The notes: generated by a model not told the origin, from the letters alone. A stretch of DNA of 29,654 nucleotides from an uncultured Eubacterium sp. (GCA_934338065.1 CAKRGX010000018.1:1-29654); one strand, 5' to 3'. Positions 15,545-25,231 are shown, numbered from the stretch's first letter. Made by a program: numbers and translations.

Positions 15545-17671
15545 TTATAAATGTAATACACGCGAATTAATTTCTTTCGTTTTTCCTACATTCCAGAAAT
15601 TCTCACCAAGATAACCACAAGTTCTCCTTGTAACATTCATCTTATCATGATCCTTGTTTCCACAATTAGGACACTCCCATTCCAGATTTTCATTTACGAT
15701 GATCTCTCCATCAAAACCACATTCGTGACAATAATCTGACTTGGTATTAAATTCTGCGTACTGAATATGATCATATATATATTTAACGACCTCTTCCAAA
15801 GCAGGCAGATTATGCTGCATGTTAGGTATTTCTACATAAGAAATTGCGCCACCGGAAGAAATCACCTGGAACTGCGCTTCAAAATCAAATTTGTCAAAAG
15901 CACTGATCTTCTCACGTACATCCACATGATAAGAGTTCGTATAATACCCTTTGTCAGTAACATCTTTGATCTCTCCAAAACGCTTTTTATCAATCTCTGC
16001 AAAACGATAACATAAGCTTTCTGCAGGTGTACCATAAAGTCCAAAATGAATTCCTGTCTCTTCTTTCCATGTATCTGTTGCGCGACGGAGACGGTTCATA
16101 AGAGCTTTTGCAAACTTAGTTCCTTTCTCGGTTGTCTGGCTCTCGCCTGTCATCAGTTTTGTAACTTCATACAATCCGATATAACCAAGAGAAATTGTAG
16201 AATAACCATTATGAAGCAGCTTATCTATTTTCTCACCTTTTTTCAGTCGTGCTATCGCACCATACTGCCAATGTATTGGGCTGACATCACTGGTCACACC
16301 TTCCAGCGCACGATGACGGCACATAAGAGCTTCAAAACACAAGGAAAGTCTATCCTCTAAAAGCTGCCAGAAATACTCCATATCGCCTTTCGCCAGGATA
16401 CCAATCTGTGGCAGGTTCAGACTGACAACCCCCTGATTAAACCGGCCCTCAAATTTATATTCACCATTTTTATCTTTCCACGGCGTAAGGAAACTGCGGC
16501 ATCCCATACAACTGAATACATTGCCCTCATAATGCTCACGCATTTTTTTTGCCGAAATATAATCCGGATACATTCTTTTTGCTGAACATTTTACCGCCAG
16601 TTTTGTAATATAATCGTATTTTCCGCCTTTAAGAGCATTATGCTCGTCCAATACATAGATCAGTTTAGGAAATGCCGGTGTCACATATACACCCTTCTCA
16701 TTCTTTATCCCCTCAAGTCTCTGACGCAGTATTTCTTCAATGATCAGCGCATTTTCCTCAATATATTCATCTTCTGCATCAAGATTTAAAAACAGAGTGA
16801 CAAAAGGAGACTGTCCATTTGTTGTCATCAATGTGTTGATCTGATATTGAATTGTCTGTACCCCGGAACGAAGTTCGTCCTTAACACGATCATTCACTAA
16901 TTCTTCCAGTATTTTTTTATCTATCTTGTCTCCGAATTTTTTCTCATATTGAGTGCGGTATTTATTAGCACTTTTACGAAGATATTTGCCTAAATGTCTG
17001 GTATCTACAGACTGTCCACCATATTGGCTGCTTGCTACCGCAGATATAATCTGTGTCATAACCGTGCAGGCAACCTGAAAACTTTTTGGACTCTCAATTA
17101 ATTTTCCATTCATAACAGTTCCATTATCAAGCATATCCCCGATGTTGATCAGACAACAGTTAAATATAGGCTGAATAAAATAATCCATATCATGAAAATG
17201 GATCATACCTTCTTCATGTGCTTTTGTAATCTTTTCCGGAAGCAAAATTCGTTTGGTCAGATCCTTGGAAACTTCCCCTGCGATCAGATCACGCTGTGTA
17301 CTCGCTACAAATGCATTCTTATTAGAGTTTTCCTCCATAACATCTTTATTGCTATTCTGAATCAGACTCATGATTGAATCATCTGTCGTATTGGCCTTAC
17401 GCACCAGTTCTCTGGTATAACGATAAATAATGTATTTTTTGGCTAAATGAAATTTCCCCGCTGCCATTAATTTTTGTTCTATGATATCCTGGATATCCTC
17501 TACCTGCATAGTATCCCGTTTCATATTCTCGATTCCTGCAATAATCCCATCAATCATGTCATCGCTTACCTGATCAAACGGATCAACTTCTGCATTGGCC
17601 TTTCGTATTGCTATCATGATCTTATTCCGATCATAGTCGACAGAACGGCCATCCCGTTTTATTACTATCAC
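15545..17671 (-). CDS. nrdD: Anaerobic (class III) ribonucleoside-triphosphate reductase
   Basis: Makes deoxynucleotides from ribonucleoside triphosphates without oxygen. Residues 1-95 are an ATP-cone allosteric domain, followed by the ten-stranded catalytic barrel. Near the C-terminus is a four-Cys zinc site (CHECGF and CPNCG), then the glycyl-radical motif RTCGYLG with radical Gly686. The 708-residue length is standard. The start is GTG at 17671 with AGGAG nine bases upstream. It leads nrdD-nrdG-dut. The promoter upstream has TAGACA-17-TATAAT overlapped by an NrdR-like box, so repression when dATP is high is expected. No NrdAB or NrdJ class is present here. Confidence 0.97.
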   Translation of the reverse strand: MIVIKRDGRSVDYDRNKIMIAIRKANAEVDPFDQVSDDMIDGIIAGIENMKRDTMQVEDIQDIIEQKLMAAGKFHLAKKYIIYRYTRELVRKANTTDDSIMSLIQNSNKDVMEENSNKNAFVASTQRDLIAGEVSKDLTKRILLPEKITKAHEEGMIHFHDMDYFIQPIFNCCLINIGDMLDNGTVMNGKLIESPKSFQVACTVMTQIISAVASSQYGGQSVDTRHLGKYLRKSANKYRTQYEKKFGDKIDKKILEELVNDRVKDELRSGVQTIQYQINTLMTTNGQSPFVTLFLNLDAEDEYIEENALIIEEILRQRLEGIKNEKGVYVTPAFPKLIYVLDEHNALKGGKYDYITKLAVKCSAKRMYPDYISAKKMREHYEGNVFSCMGCRSFLTPWKDKNGEYKFEGRFNQGVVSLNLPQIGILAKGDMEYFWQLLEDRLSLCFEALMCRHRALEGVTSDVSPIHWQYGAIARLKKGEKIDKLLHNGYSTISLGYIGLYEVTKLMTGESQTTEKGTKFAKALMNRLRRATDTWKEETGIHFGLYGTPAESLCYRFAEIDKKRFGEIKDVTDKGYYTNSYHVDVREKISAFDKFDFEAQFQVISSGGAISYVEIPNMQHNLPALEEVVKYIYDHIQYAEFNTKSDYCHECGFDGEIIVNENLEWECPNCGNKDHDKMNVTRRTCGYLGENFWNVGKTKEINSRVLHL

Positions 17672-17711
17672 TTTGTAACTCTCCTTTCTCCTAAACCAAG
17701 CCTCGGTGTCT

Positions 17712-17740
17712 ATTATAGCACCACCCCTTTTTAATGTCTA
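17712..17740 (-). promoter_or_regulatory. Strong promoter of nrdD-nrdG-dut
   Basis: On the minus strand TAGACA (17740-17735) and a perfect TATAAT (17717-17712) are spaced 17 nt, with TGC before the -10 as an extended element. The -35 lies partly within the proximal NrdR-like box. The leader to the GTG is about 35 nt. Confidence 0.82.
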
Positions 17741-17753
17741 CTATATATTGTGA
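17738..17753 (-). promoter_or_regulatory. NrdR-like box, promoter-proximal
   Basis: CTACTATATATTGTGA on the plus strand matches the published NrdR-box pattern ACACTATATATTGTGT at 13 of 16 positions. It overlaps the -35 element of nrdD, a repressing position. The nrdR gene itself is not in the window. Confidence 0.8.
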
Positions 17754-17778
17754 TATTTTTAAAAAAACACCATAAAAA

Positions 17779-17794
17779 TCACAATATCATGTGT
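17779..17794 (-). promoter_or_regulatory. NrdR-like box, promoter-distal
   Basis: TCACAATATCATGTGT matches a consensus ACACAATATCTTGTGT at 14 of 16 positions. It lies 41 bp from the proximal box, start to start, close to four helical turns, so both boxes face the same side of the helix. NrdR boxes are usually about 31 bp apart. Confidence 0.75.
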
Positions 17795-17828
17795 TTTTAC
17801 TATTGGTGTAGAAAGAATATTTTTTATC

Positions 17829-17861
17829 AAAAAGAGGGCTTTGAACCTAGTCAAAGCCCCC
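17829..17861 (-). terminator. Rho-independent terminator after mutY
   Basis: On the minus strand GGGCTTTGA pairs with TCAAAGCCC around a short loop (CTAGGT region), followed by TTTTT. It starts 17 nt past the mutY stop and separates mutY from the nrd regulatory region. Confidence 0.9.
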
Positions 17862-17878
17862 AAAAAAGGTAATTTTTG

Positions 17879-18949
17879 TCAATCAATCTGGTGTAAAAAA
17901 ATGTGAAAGGCTACCGGTATAGCATATCGTTTTTCAAGTTCTGTTTTGTTCACCCATTCAAGTTCCGGCACAATATCTTGTTGTTTTTCATTTAATTTAA
18001 GCTGGTAGCCTCTCATGTGCCATTCAACATGAGAAAAAACATGTTTTCCACCCTTTAGGCGTTTTACCTCACAGCCGGTAATCCCCTGCTTTTCAAGCCA
18101 GACACGCAGTTCCGTCAACGTTTTATGCCCCTCCATACCGGGAAACTCCCACAGTCCGCCCAGCAGTCCATGCTCCGGTCTCTTTACAATTCCAATTTTA
18201 TCTTCTTTTTCCAATAATAAAATTGTCCTGTTTTCTATTCGTCTCTGTTTTTTTTCCGGTCGAACAGGAAGTTCCTGTTCAGTCCCGGCAGCATGTGCCA
18301 GACAACGGTCCGAAAGAGGACACTGATGACAAAAAGGCTTACCATTAGGAATACAGACTACTTCCCCCAATTCCATAAGTGCCTGGTTAAATTCTCCCGG
18401 ATGTTTCTCCGGGATAACATCCATAACCGCCCGCTCCATTTTTTTGCGAACCGATTGCTTCATAATATGGTCTCTACAATTCAGATAACGCATCGCAACA
18501 CGCAGCACATTGCCATCGACAGCCGGTGCCGGTACCCCATAGGCAATAGAAGCAATGGCACCCGCAGTATAATTTCCAATTCCCGGCAGTTTTACGAGCA
18601 TATCATAAGACGCCGGAAGTTTTCCAGCATATTTTTGTACCAGTATTTCCGCTGTTTTTTTTAAGTTACGCGCACGATTGTAATATCCCAGCCCTTCCCA
18701 TAATTTCAATAATTCTTCTTCCGATACATCAGCCAGCGCCTGCACATCCGGAAGGGCCTTGATAAACCTCTCATAATACGACTTTGCTGCTTCAATTCTG
18801 GTCTGTTGAAGCATAATTTCAGAAAGCCACACATGATAGGGAGAAGCATCTTCCCGCCAGGGCATGCTCCGCTTATTTTTTTCATACCATAAACAAAGGG
18901 GCTTAACCAAGCCCCCCAGATTATATTCTTTTTCCAGTTTTATCACCAT
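17879..18949 (-). CDS. mutY: A/G-specific adenine DNA glycosylase
   Basis: Removes adenine mispaired with 8-oxoguanine. The HhH-GPD domain covers about 15-215: catalytic Glu44 in WLSEIMLQQTR, helix-hairpin-helix LPGIGNYTAGA (121-131), and catalytic Asp145 in AVDGNV. A [4Fe-4S] cluster is formed by Cys199, Cys207, Cys210 and Cys216. The C-terminal ~130 residues form the NUDIX-like domain that recognises 8-oxoG (GLLGGLWEFPG). The start overlaps the end of the sigma-like gene by 29 bp; AGGA is very close to the ATG, so the next codon, GTG at 18946, is an alternative start. It is the last gene before the terminator. Confidence 0.96.
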   Translation of the reverse strand: MVIKLEKEYNLGGLVKPLCLWYEKNKRSMPWREDASPYHVWLSEIMLQQTRIEAAKSYYERFIKALPDVQALADVSEEELLKLWEGLGYYNRARNLKKTAEILVQKYAGKLPASYDMLVKLPGIGNYTAGAIASIAYGVPAPAVDGNVLRVAMRYLNCRDHIMKQSVRKKMERAVMDVIPEKHPGEFNQALMELGEVVCIPNGKPFCHQCPLSDRCLAHAAGTEQELPVRPEKKQRRIENRTILLLEKEDKIGIVKRPEHGLLGGLWEFPGMEGHKTLTELRVWLEKQGITGCEVKRLKGGKHVFSHVEWHMRGYQLKLNEKQQDIVPELEWVNKTELEKRYAIPVAFHIFLHQID

Positions 18950-19700
18950 TTCCTATCTCAATTGCATTTCTTGACAGATCCACGTACATTTGTATCTCAT
19001 CGCCATCCATATGAGTAAATTCTGCCAGTTCCTCTAACGTCGCTATGCGACCATATTCCTCTGCCAGCGTACGTGTAGCTTCTAAAAGCAAATTTACCCG
19101 CCCCAGAACCGTACTTACACAATCCGAATCCGATAATTCTTCATCCACCAGTTCAATGAGACGGCTGCGTACGGCATGATCAATTGCTTTTTTATAATCA
19201 AGGACTTCTTTATTACCACAAAGCATGGAAACGCATGTTGTCAGCTCCAGATTCCCTTCCTGTATCAGATCCTCAAGCAATACCCCACGCCCTCTATATT
19301 TTCCTGCAAGCGTGACTACTCTGTGCAGATGTGCTTCGATTATCGTTCCAATAATTTCCTCTTCTCCTGCACGAAGACGCTCATAAAGTTCCCACATTTC
19401 TTCTTCCGAATAAGCTGTCAGATTACGTAATTCGCGCCGATACACATTCAGATACTTAGAATCCTTCTGCTCCGTGTTTCCACCAGATGTTTCAGACCGC
19501 ATGGTATCTGCTCCACTGTTATAACCAGCCACTTGAATCTGATGTTCTTTTAAATAGGCATATAATAATTCGAGTTGCTGCTCTGTCAAGAATAGATCAC
19601 TGCAATAGTCAGAAATTTCTTCTTTGGTCAGCTGATTGTTTTTTTCTCTTCCCTGATCAACCAGACTCTCCATCCGACGTAGAAATTCTTTCTGGTCCAT
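18921..19700 (-). CDS. Sigma-70-like protein lacking region 4
   Basis: A 259-residue relative of primary sigma factors. Residues about 24-58 resemble region 1.1 (LTKEEISDYCSDLFLTEQQL). Residues 82-160 resemble regions 1.2 to 2.2: YLNVYRREL, then LAGKYRGRGVLLEDLIQEGNLELT, with the core-binding DLIQEGN clear. The expected region 2.3-2.4 aromatics that melt the -10 element are not seen. Residues about 205-250 resemble region 3 (TLEELAEFTHMDGDEIQMYV). The protein ends there, so region 4 (-35 recognition) is absent. The ATG has GGGAGG upstream. It sits between an alcohol dehydrogenase gene (16 nt) and mutY (overlap). It may bind core RNA polymerase without normal promoter recognition (inference). 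Confidence 0.8.
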   Translation of the reverse strand: MDQKEFLRRMESLVDQGREKNNQLTKEEISDYCSDLFLTEQQLELLYAYLKEHQIQVAGYNSGADTMRSETSGGNTEQKDSKYLNVYRRELRNLTAYSEEEMWELYERLRAGEEEIIGTIIEAHLHRVVTLAGKYRGRGVLLEDLIQEGNLELTTCVSMLCGNKEVLDYKKAIDHAVRSRLIELVDEELSDSDCVSTVLGRVNLLLEATRTLAEEYGRIATLEELAEFTHMDGDEIQMYVDLSRNAIEIGNGDKTGKRI

Positions 19701-19716
19701 ACAATAATTCCTCCCT

Positions 19717-20889
19717 TTACTTCACTGCACTCTCATAAATTTTTATAACATCATCCTTTGTCAGTTTTACGTAATTTCCTTCTGTCTTGCGTCCCTTTAA
19801 AAGTTTATCCGTCATCAGTTCAATATCTTCTTCTTTAGCACCAATCTCTTTGAAAGTTAAAGGCATCCCAATTTCCTTAAGAAATGCCTCAAAAGCTTCG
19901 ATTCCCTTCAATGCCGTTGCCTCGGGATCTGCCTCATTCATCGGTATATTCCACACCCTTGTGGCAAAAAGGACTAATTTGTGCGGATTAATTCTAAGTA
20001 CATAACGCATCCAAAGCGGGGCGATCACAGCCAGACCTGCGCCATGAGTCACATCATACAAAGCGGACAACTCATGTTCCAGATGATGACTCGCCCAATC
20101 CTGCACTCTCCCTACACCACATACATTATTATGTGCCAGCATACCTGCCCACATAATGTTCGCCCGCGCTTCATAATGATCCGGGTTCTCAATTACTCTT
20201 GGTGCTTCATAAATAATGGTTTTCAGAATTGCCTCACAAAGGCGATCGGTTATCTCAACCTCTTCGGTGTTGGAAAAATACCGTTCACACACGTGAATCA
20301 TAATATCCGTACATCCTGCTGCCGTCTGATATGGTGAAAGTGTACACGTAAGCGCCGGATTCAGAATAGAAAACCTAGGACGCAGATAATCACTTCTGGC
20401 CCCTTTCTTAACCAAACCCTTTTCTTCTGTGATAACAGTATTCGGTGAACCTTCACTTCCTGCTGCCGCAATTGTCAGAATGGTTCCAATTGGCAACGCC
20501 CGCTCAATCTTTGCCTTACCCTGATAGAAATCCAGGAAATCACCCTCATATAAACTTCCCGCAGCAATTGCCTTTGATGAATCAATTACACTTCCGCCAC
20601 CAACAGCTAAAATAAAATCCACTTTTTCTTTCTTGCACAAATCAATTCCTTCATATACAAGACCACTACGTGGATTTGGTTTCACTCCGCCAAGTTCTAC
20701 GTATTCAAGACCTGATTTTTCCAAACAGGAAACAACACGATCATAGAGCCCGCTCCTCTTGATGGAACCGCCACCATAATGTAACAATACTTTATTACCA
20801 CCATATTGCCGTATCAGATCAGCCACATGATTTTCTGTATCCTTACCAAAATCAAAATATGTCGGTGCATAAAATGTAAAATTATCCAT
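19717..20889 (-). CDS. Iron-containing alcohol dehydrogenase (butanol dehydrogenase/YqdH-like)
   Basis: NAD(P)H-dependent reduction of an aldehyde to an alcohol, probably fermentative. The 390-residue length fits. The N-terminal domain has the dinucleotide motif GGGSVIDSSK (97-106). Metal ligands are Asp195, His199, His268 and His282, in GCTDIMIH, WASHHLEHE and VTHGAG. It resembles the butanol dehydrogenase BdhA/YqdH group of clostridia; the physiological substrate cannot be read from the sequence. TAGGAG precedes the ATG. It lies 14 nt after asnA and 16 nt before the sigma-like gene, within a run of closely spaced genes. Confidence 0.93.
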   Translation of the reverse strand: MDNFTFYAPTYFDFGKDTENHVADLIRQYGGNKVLLHYGGGSIKRSGLYDRVVSCLEKSGLEYVELGGVKPNPRSGLVYEGIDLCKKEKVDFILAVGGGSVIDSSKAIAAGSLYEGDFLDFYQGKAKIERALPIGTILTIAAAGSEGSPNTVITEEKGLVKKGARSDYLRPRFSILNPALTCTLSPYQTAAGCTDIMIHVCERYFSNTEEVEITDRLCEAILKTIIYEAPRVIENPDHYEARANIMWAGMLAHNNVCGVGRVQDWASHHLEHELSALYDVTHGAGLAVIAPLWMRYVLRINPHKLVLFATRVWNIPMNEADPEATALKGIEAFEAFLKEIGMPLTFKEIGAKEEDIELMTDKLLKGRKTEGNYVKLTKDDVIKIYESAVK

Positions 20890-20903
20890 AACGCTCTCCT
20901 ATT

Positions 20904-21911
20904 TTATAAAATTCGAAGATTTTTCTTCTCTGCTTCTTCTAAAACATCCTCTGGCCATATAGAAGCCTGCACTTCACCAATATGTGCCTTTCTTAAAAAG
21001 TACATGCAAATACGGGACTGTCCAATTCCTCCACCAATAGTATATGGTAATTTTTTCTCCAAAATTGCTTTCTGGAAAGCTAATTCTTCACGCTCCGGAC
21101 AACCCGCTTTTACAAGCTGCTCTCTCAACGCATTTTCATCTACACGTATGCCCATAGAGGAAATCTCAAACGCCATATCCAAAACAGAGTAATAAACAAT
21201 AATATCACCATTCAATGACCAGTCATCATAATCCGGTGCACGTCCGTCATGAGGTTCTCCAGAAGCCAGTTTATCACCAATCTGCATCAGAAATACGGCA
21301 CCATATTCTTTTACTGCTTCATATTCACGCTGCTTTGCTGTCAGATCCGGATAGCGGTCTTCCAGTTCCTGTGTCGTAATAAACGTAATATTCTGCGGCA
21401 ATGACTTATGAATATAATTATACTGTGTTGCCATGTAATCTTCTGTTTCCTGCAATGCCTGATATACTTTAATTACAATGCTCTTTAACGTAGCAACATT
21501 TCTTTCTTCTTTGCTTATAATGCGTTCCCAATCCCATTGATCAACAAAAATTGAATGAACATTATCTGTCTCTTCATCGCGCCGGATTGCATTCATATCC
21601 GTATATAATCCCTCGCCATGCTGAAAGCCATATCTTCCCAATGCATAGCGTTTCCACTTTGCTAAAGAATGAACAATCTCCACAACACGGCCGTTCTGTT
21701 CTTTTATGTCAAAATCAACCGGGCGCTCCACACCATTTAAATTATCATTCAGACCTGATTGAGGATCTACAAAAAGAGGAGCCGACACACGAGTAAGATT
21801 AAGATTTGCCGCCAATGCCTTCTCAAAAAAATCCTTTACTTTCTTTATTGCCACCTCTGTCTCTCTTGTATCAAGTGCTGCCTGATAACCTTCTGGAATT
21901 ACAAGATTCAT
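20904..21911 (-). CDS. asnA: Aspartate--ammonia ligase (asparagine synthetase A)
   Basis: Makes asparagine from aspartate, ammonia and ATP. The whole 335-residue protein is of AsnA type, a class II aminoacyl-tRNA-synthetase-like fold: [13 protein letters not shown] (about 82-94), [40 protein letters not shown] and the C-terminal [11 protein letters not shown]. Two earlier in-frame ATGs exist, but the GGAGG at this site is 8 nt before ATG at 21911 and too close to the others. It follows asnS after 35 nt, pairing asparagine synthesis with Asn-tRNA charging, and precedes the alcohol dehydrogenase gene by 14 nt. Confidence 0.97.
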   Translation of the reverse strand: MNLVIPEGYQAALDTRETEVAIKKVKDFFEKALAANLNLTRVSAPLFVDPQSGLNDNLNGVERPVDFDIKEQNGRVVEIVHSLAKWKRYALGRYGFQHGEGLYTDMNAIRRDEETDNVHSIFVDQWDWERIISKEERNVATLKSIVIKVYQALQETEDYMATQYNYIHKSLPQNITFITTQELEDRYPDLTAKQREYEAVKEYGAVFLMQIGDKLASGEPHDGRAPDYDDWSLNGDIIVYYSVLDMAFEISSMGIRVDENALREQLVKAGCPEREELAFQKAILEKKLPYTIGGGIGQSRICMYFLRKAHIGEVQASIWPEDVLEEAEKKNLRIL

Positions 21912-21946
21912 GTTCATATCCTCCATTTCTTATCTCTGTTTTTGAA

Positions 21947-23338
21947 TTACAAGTCACAATTGTTAACGGTACGTGGGAACGGAATAACATCACGAATATT
22001 CTGCATCCCTGTCAAATACATGACACAGCGCTCAAAACCAAGTCCAAATCCGGCATGCCGTGCTGTACCATACTTACGAAGATCCAGATAAAAATCATAA
22101 TCTTCCTTTTTCAGGCCACATTCATCCATCCGCTGTACCAGTTTGTCATAATCATCCTCACGCTGGCTGCCCCCGATAATCTCTCCAATCCCCGGAACCA
22201 GGCAGTCCATTGCTGCAACTGTTTTATTGTCCGCATTCATTTTCATATAAAATGCTTTGATTTCTTTCGGATAATCCGTAACAAAAACGGGACGTTTAAA
22301 TATCTTTTCTGTCAGATATCTCTCATGCTCAGTCTGAAGATCGCATCCCCAGCTTACTTTATAGTCAAATTCATCATTATGCTTTTCTAGCAATTCGATT
22401 GCTTCTGTATAGGTGACGTGGCCAAATTCAGAATCCACAACATGCTGCAGCCGGTCAATCAGTCCCTTGTCTACAAACTGATTGAAAAACGCCATTTCCT
22501 CCGGGGCGTTTTCCAGAACATAACGAATAACATATTTAAGCATATTTTCAGCCACCATCATATCGTCCTTCAAATCTGCAAATGCCATCTCCGGCTCAAT
22601 CATCCAGAATTCTGCTGCATGACGTGTCGTGTTCGAATTTTCTGCACGGAAAGTAGGTCCAAACGTATAAATATTTTTAAATGCCATCGCATAGGTTTCC
22701 CCATTCAACTGACCGCTTACCGTCAGGTTAGTCTCTTTATTAAAGAAATCTTTACTATAATCAACTTTGCCATCCTCTGTCAGTGGAAGATTTTCCATGT
22801 CCAGCGTTGTAACGCGAAACATCTCACCGGCTCCCTCACAGTCACTCCCGGTAATCAGCGGTGTGTGCACATAGACAAATTCCCGTTCTTGAAAGAATTT
22901 GTGTATGGCATAGGCAATTAGAGAACGCACACGAAATACCGCCTGAAATGTATTTGTACGTGGACGCAAGTGTGAAATTGTACGCAAATATTCAAAAGAG
23001 TGACGCTTTTTCTGCAATGGATAGTCTGGTGCAGATTCTCCTTCCACCACTACTTCATCCGCCTGAATTTCAAATGGCTGTTTTGCATTTGGTGTAGCAA
23101 CTAATTTTCCTGTTACAATCACTGCTGCACCCACATTCAATTTAGATATCGAAGAAAAATTTTCCAGTTTATCTGCATATACAACCTGCAGCGGTTCAAA
23201 AAATGTTCCATCATTAATAACCAAAAAACCAAATGTTTTTGAATCTCTTACACTTCTCAGCCATCCGCCTATAGTCACATTCTGATCCAAATAGTTTTCT
23301 CTATTGCGATATAACTCGCGTATACTTGTCAACTCCAT
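21947..23338 (-). CDS. asnS: Asparaginyl-tRNA synthetase
   Basis: Charges tRNA-Asn with asparagine. The 463 residues are normal for bacteria. The N-terminal OB-fold anticodon-binding domain (about 15-110, [20 protein letters not shown]) is followed by a class II core. Motif 2 is near [19 protein letters not shown], and motif 3 is [19 protein letters not shown] at the C-terminus. GGAGGACAAAC precedes the ATG. The gap to the upstream response-regulator gene is 62 nt, too short for a T-box leader, and no clear promoter is seen, so transcription may come from the phosphorelay genes. asnA follows. A dedicated AsnRS means Asn-tRNA need not be made by transamidation. Confidence 0.97.
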   Translation of the reverse strand: MELTSIRELYRNRENYLDQNVTIGGWLRSVRDSKTFGFLVINDGTFFEPLQVVYADKLENFSSISKLNVGAAVIVTGKLVATPNAKQPFEIQADEVVVEGESAPDYPLQKKRHSFEYLRTISHLRPRTNTFQAVFRVRSLIAYAIHKFFQEREFVYVHTPLITGSDCEGAGEMFRVTTLDMENLPLTEDGKVDYSKDFFNKETNLTVSGQLNGETYAMAFKNIYTFGPTFRAENSNTTRHAAEFWMIEPEMAFADLKDDMMVAENMLKYVIRYVLENAPEEMAFFNQFVDKGLIDRLQHVVDSEFGHVTYTEAIELLEKHNDEFDYKVSWGCDLQTEHERYLTEKIFKRPVFVTDYPKEIKAFYMKMNADNKTVAAMDCLVPGIGEIIGGSQREDDYDKLVQRMDECGLKKEDYDFYLDLRKYGTARHAGFGLGFERCVMYLTGMQNIRDVIPFPRTVNNCDL

Positions 23339-23400
23339 GTTTGTCCTCCAAATTACTAAGTTTAGTCTCTATTGGTATATTCTTGTATAATACTTCTGAA

Positions 23401-24180
23401 TTATACAATATGTTCCCCTTTTTGTTTTTCGAAAAATTCATCTATTGCCTTTACAATCTGTGCCGGTGGTAACGTCTTCAGCAAATACCCCTCCGGCCTC
23501 ATGACCGTAACCTGAGCAATACTTTCACGATCATTCTTGCCTGTCAGGAAAAAGATAGGTACTTTGCTATAATCTTCATCTTCTCGCAACATCTCCATCA
23601 ACTGCTTACCATCACATACTGGCATTTCATAATCTAAAAGTATAAGATCCGGTTTACTCAGGGCAAGATACTTTAATGCCATAGTAGCCGAATTTGCAAG
23701 AATAACCTGATATTTCTGCTCCAGCCAATTTTTGACATTACGCAGCATCGTACCGGAGTCATCCACTACAAGAACTTTTTTCTTCTTCATTCCACGATGC
23801 TCATTAATAAACTCATTCAGAAACTCTGCCAGTTCTCCCGCATCAACCGGACGATAAAATTCATGATTTACAATATTTTTTGGAAGAATCCTCTCTACCG
23901 AGTTTACATCTTCACTATTTCCTGTTAAAAACAACGGATAAGCATTTTCCAATGCATGATCCTTTACAAAAGTCAATTCTTTTGTTTTTGCTACCATATC
24001 TTCCTGAGCATGAATTAAAATTGCTCCGATCTGCCCCTTAATACGAGTGATCTCTTCAATATTTAATTTTGAAGCAATAACCTGATATCCCATACTTTCC
24101 AGTTTCTCTTTAATCGATACTACTAAAAAGTTCGTCACATCCGTTATAAACAATATCTGCTCTTCTGGTATCTTCTTCAT
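23401..24180 (-). CDS. Two-receiver response regulator with a degenerate first domain
   Basis: Stand-alone signalling protein of 259 residues without an output domain. Residues 6-127 have the receiver pattern (ILFITDVTNFL at the first strand), but the position of the phospho-acceptor is occupied by ILIHAQED, without the usual Asp-x-x-x-P, so this looks like a pseudo-receiver. Residues 134-255 are a complete receiver: Asp140/Asp141, acceptor Asp183 in ILLDYEMP, Thr213 and Lys235 (LLKTLPP). It lies 16 nt after the REC-HPt gene and is the third member of a phosphorelay set. It could be the terminal phosphate receiver (inference). Confidence 0.88.
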   Translation of the reverse strand: MKKIPEEQILFITDVTNFLVVSIKEKLESMGYQVIASKLNIEEITRIKGQIGAILIHAQEDMVAKTKELTFVKDHALENAYPLFLTGNSEDVNSVERILPKNIVNHEFYRPVDAGELAEFLNEFINEHRGMKKKKVLVVDDSGTMLRNVKNWLEQKYQVILANSATMALKYLALSKPDLILLDYEMPVCDGKQLMEMLREDEDYSKVPIFFLTGKNDRESIAQVTVMRPEGYLLKTLPPAQIVKAIDEFFEKQKGEHIV

Positions 24181-24196
24181 ATACTCTCCCCTTCTT

Positions 24197-25231
24197 TCAG
24201 ATTTGTTTTAACATTACTATCATCTGCTTTGCCGTATTCATTATGTCCTCCATTGCGACATCTGCAATATACACACGAAGCATCTCCATATAATCCTGAC
24301 AAGACTTTGGAATCTGACATTCCTCTAATCTCTGCATAGTCTTATCTACCTCATCCAAGTCAAACCGGTCTATGCCATTATACAATTGCTGCAACAATGA
24401 TATCAATTCTTCTGTCGGCACTTGCTGTTTTTCTCCGTTGTTTTTTTCCCCATACGGCCGTAAAATATTAATGTAACTTCGATACAGTGCCAGCATCTCC
24501 GGTGTATCCTCAATCAACTGTTCTTCCTCTTCTACTTTCCCCAGTTGTTCCAAATGATAACAGCGCTCTGACAGCTCAATCGCACCAATCAGACGGGCAG
24601 TACTCTTTAACGCATGAACTTCAATCGTATAATCATGCAACATATGATCCGCCAGGCATTTTTCAATCTTTCTTGCCTTCTCAGGGATCATAATATAAAA
24701 ATCTCCCAAAATCTCTAAATACAGATCCAATCCCCCGGACAATTCGATTCCCTGTTCAACATCCAATCCTTCAATAGATGGAATATCATCCCTGGATTTA
24801 TCATTTTCCTGTGTTCTTTCTTCTTCAGGAAGCAGGGAATCAGGCAACCACTTTCTCATTATATCACATATCTCTTGCAAATCAATTGGTTTTGTCAGAA
24901 AATCGTTTATGTTCTGTCCGAGCAGATATTCACGGATTCCTTCATCTTTATTCGCTGTCAAAGCAATGATCGGTACATTTTGTGTATACCCGGTTTCCAA
25001 TTCCCGGATTCTTCTTGTTGCCTCTACTCCATCCATTTCCGGCATAAGATGATCCATTAATATCATGTCATATTGCTTTTCTCTGACTTTTTCTATCGCC
25101 TCAGCACCACTAGATACCAGGTCCGGCTTAATCTGAAAAGACTTTAGTACACCTTCTGTTACTTTCAGATTAATCTTGTTATCATCCACGACTAAAACAC
25201 GTGCACCCGGTGCAGCAAATGTTTTGTTCAT
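24197..25231 (-). CDS. Receiver-HPt phosphorelay protein
   Basis: Intermediate of a multistep phosphorelay. The receiver (about residues 10-130) has Asp18/Asp19, acceptor Asp62 in MILMDHLMPEMDG, Thr94 and Lys116 in FLTKPID. After an acidic linker, an HPt domain (about 165-262) carries the transfer His208 in IEVHALKSTARLIGA (numbering from the first ATG). A further helical tail of about 80 residues is unassigned. ATG at 25231 is preferred over the one two codons upstream because GAAGGG abuts the latter. It lies 15 nt after the hybrid kinase gene and closely resembles that kinase's own REC-HPt part, suggesting duplication. Confidence 0.9.
   Translation of the reverse strand: MNKTFAAPGARVLVVDDNKINLKVTEGVLKSFQIKPDLVSSGAEAIEKVREKQYDMILMDHLMPEMDGVEATRRIRELETGYTQNVPIIALTANKDEGIREYLLGQNINDFLTKPIDLQEICDIMRKWLPDSLLPEEERTQENDKSRDDIPSIEGLDVEQGIELSGGLDLYLEILGDFYIMIPEKARKIEKCLADHMLHDYTIEVHALKSTARLIGAIELSERCYHLEQLGKVEEEEQLIEDTPEMLALYRSYINILRPYGEKNNGEKQQVPTEELISLLQQLYNGIDRFDLDEVDKTMQRLEECQIPKSCQDYMEMLRVYIADVAMEDIMNTAKQMIVMLKQI

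Noticed and set aside
23339..23400. T-box or other riboswitch in front of asnS
   Set aside because: The gap is only 62 nt with no T-box sequence or terminator; just a short GTATAAT/ATTATAC inverted repeat.
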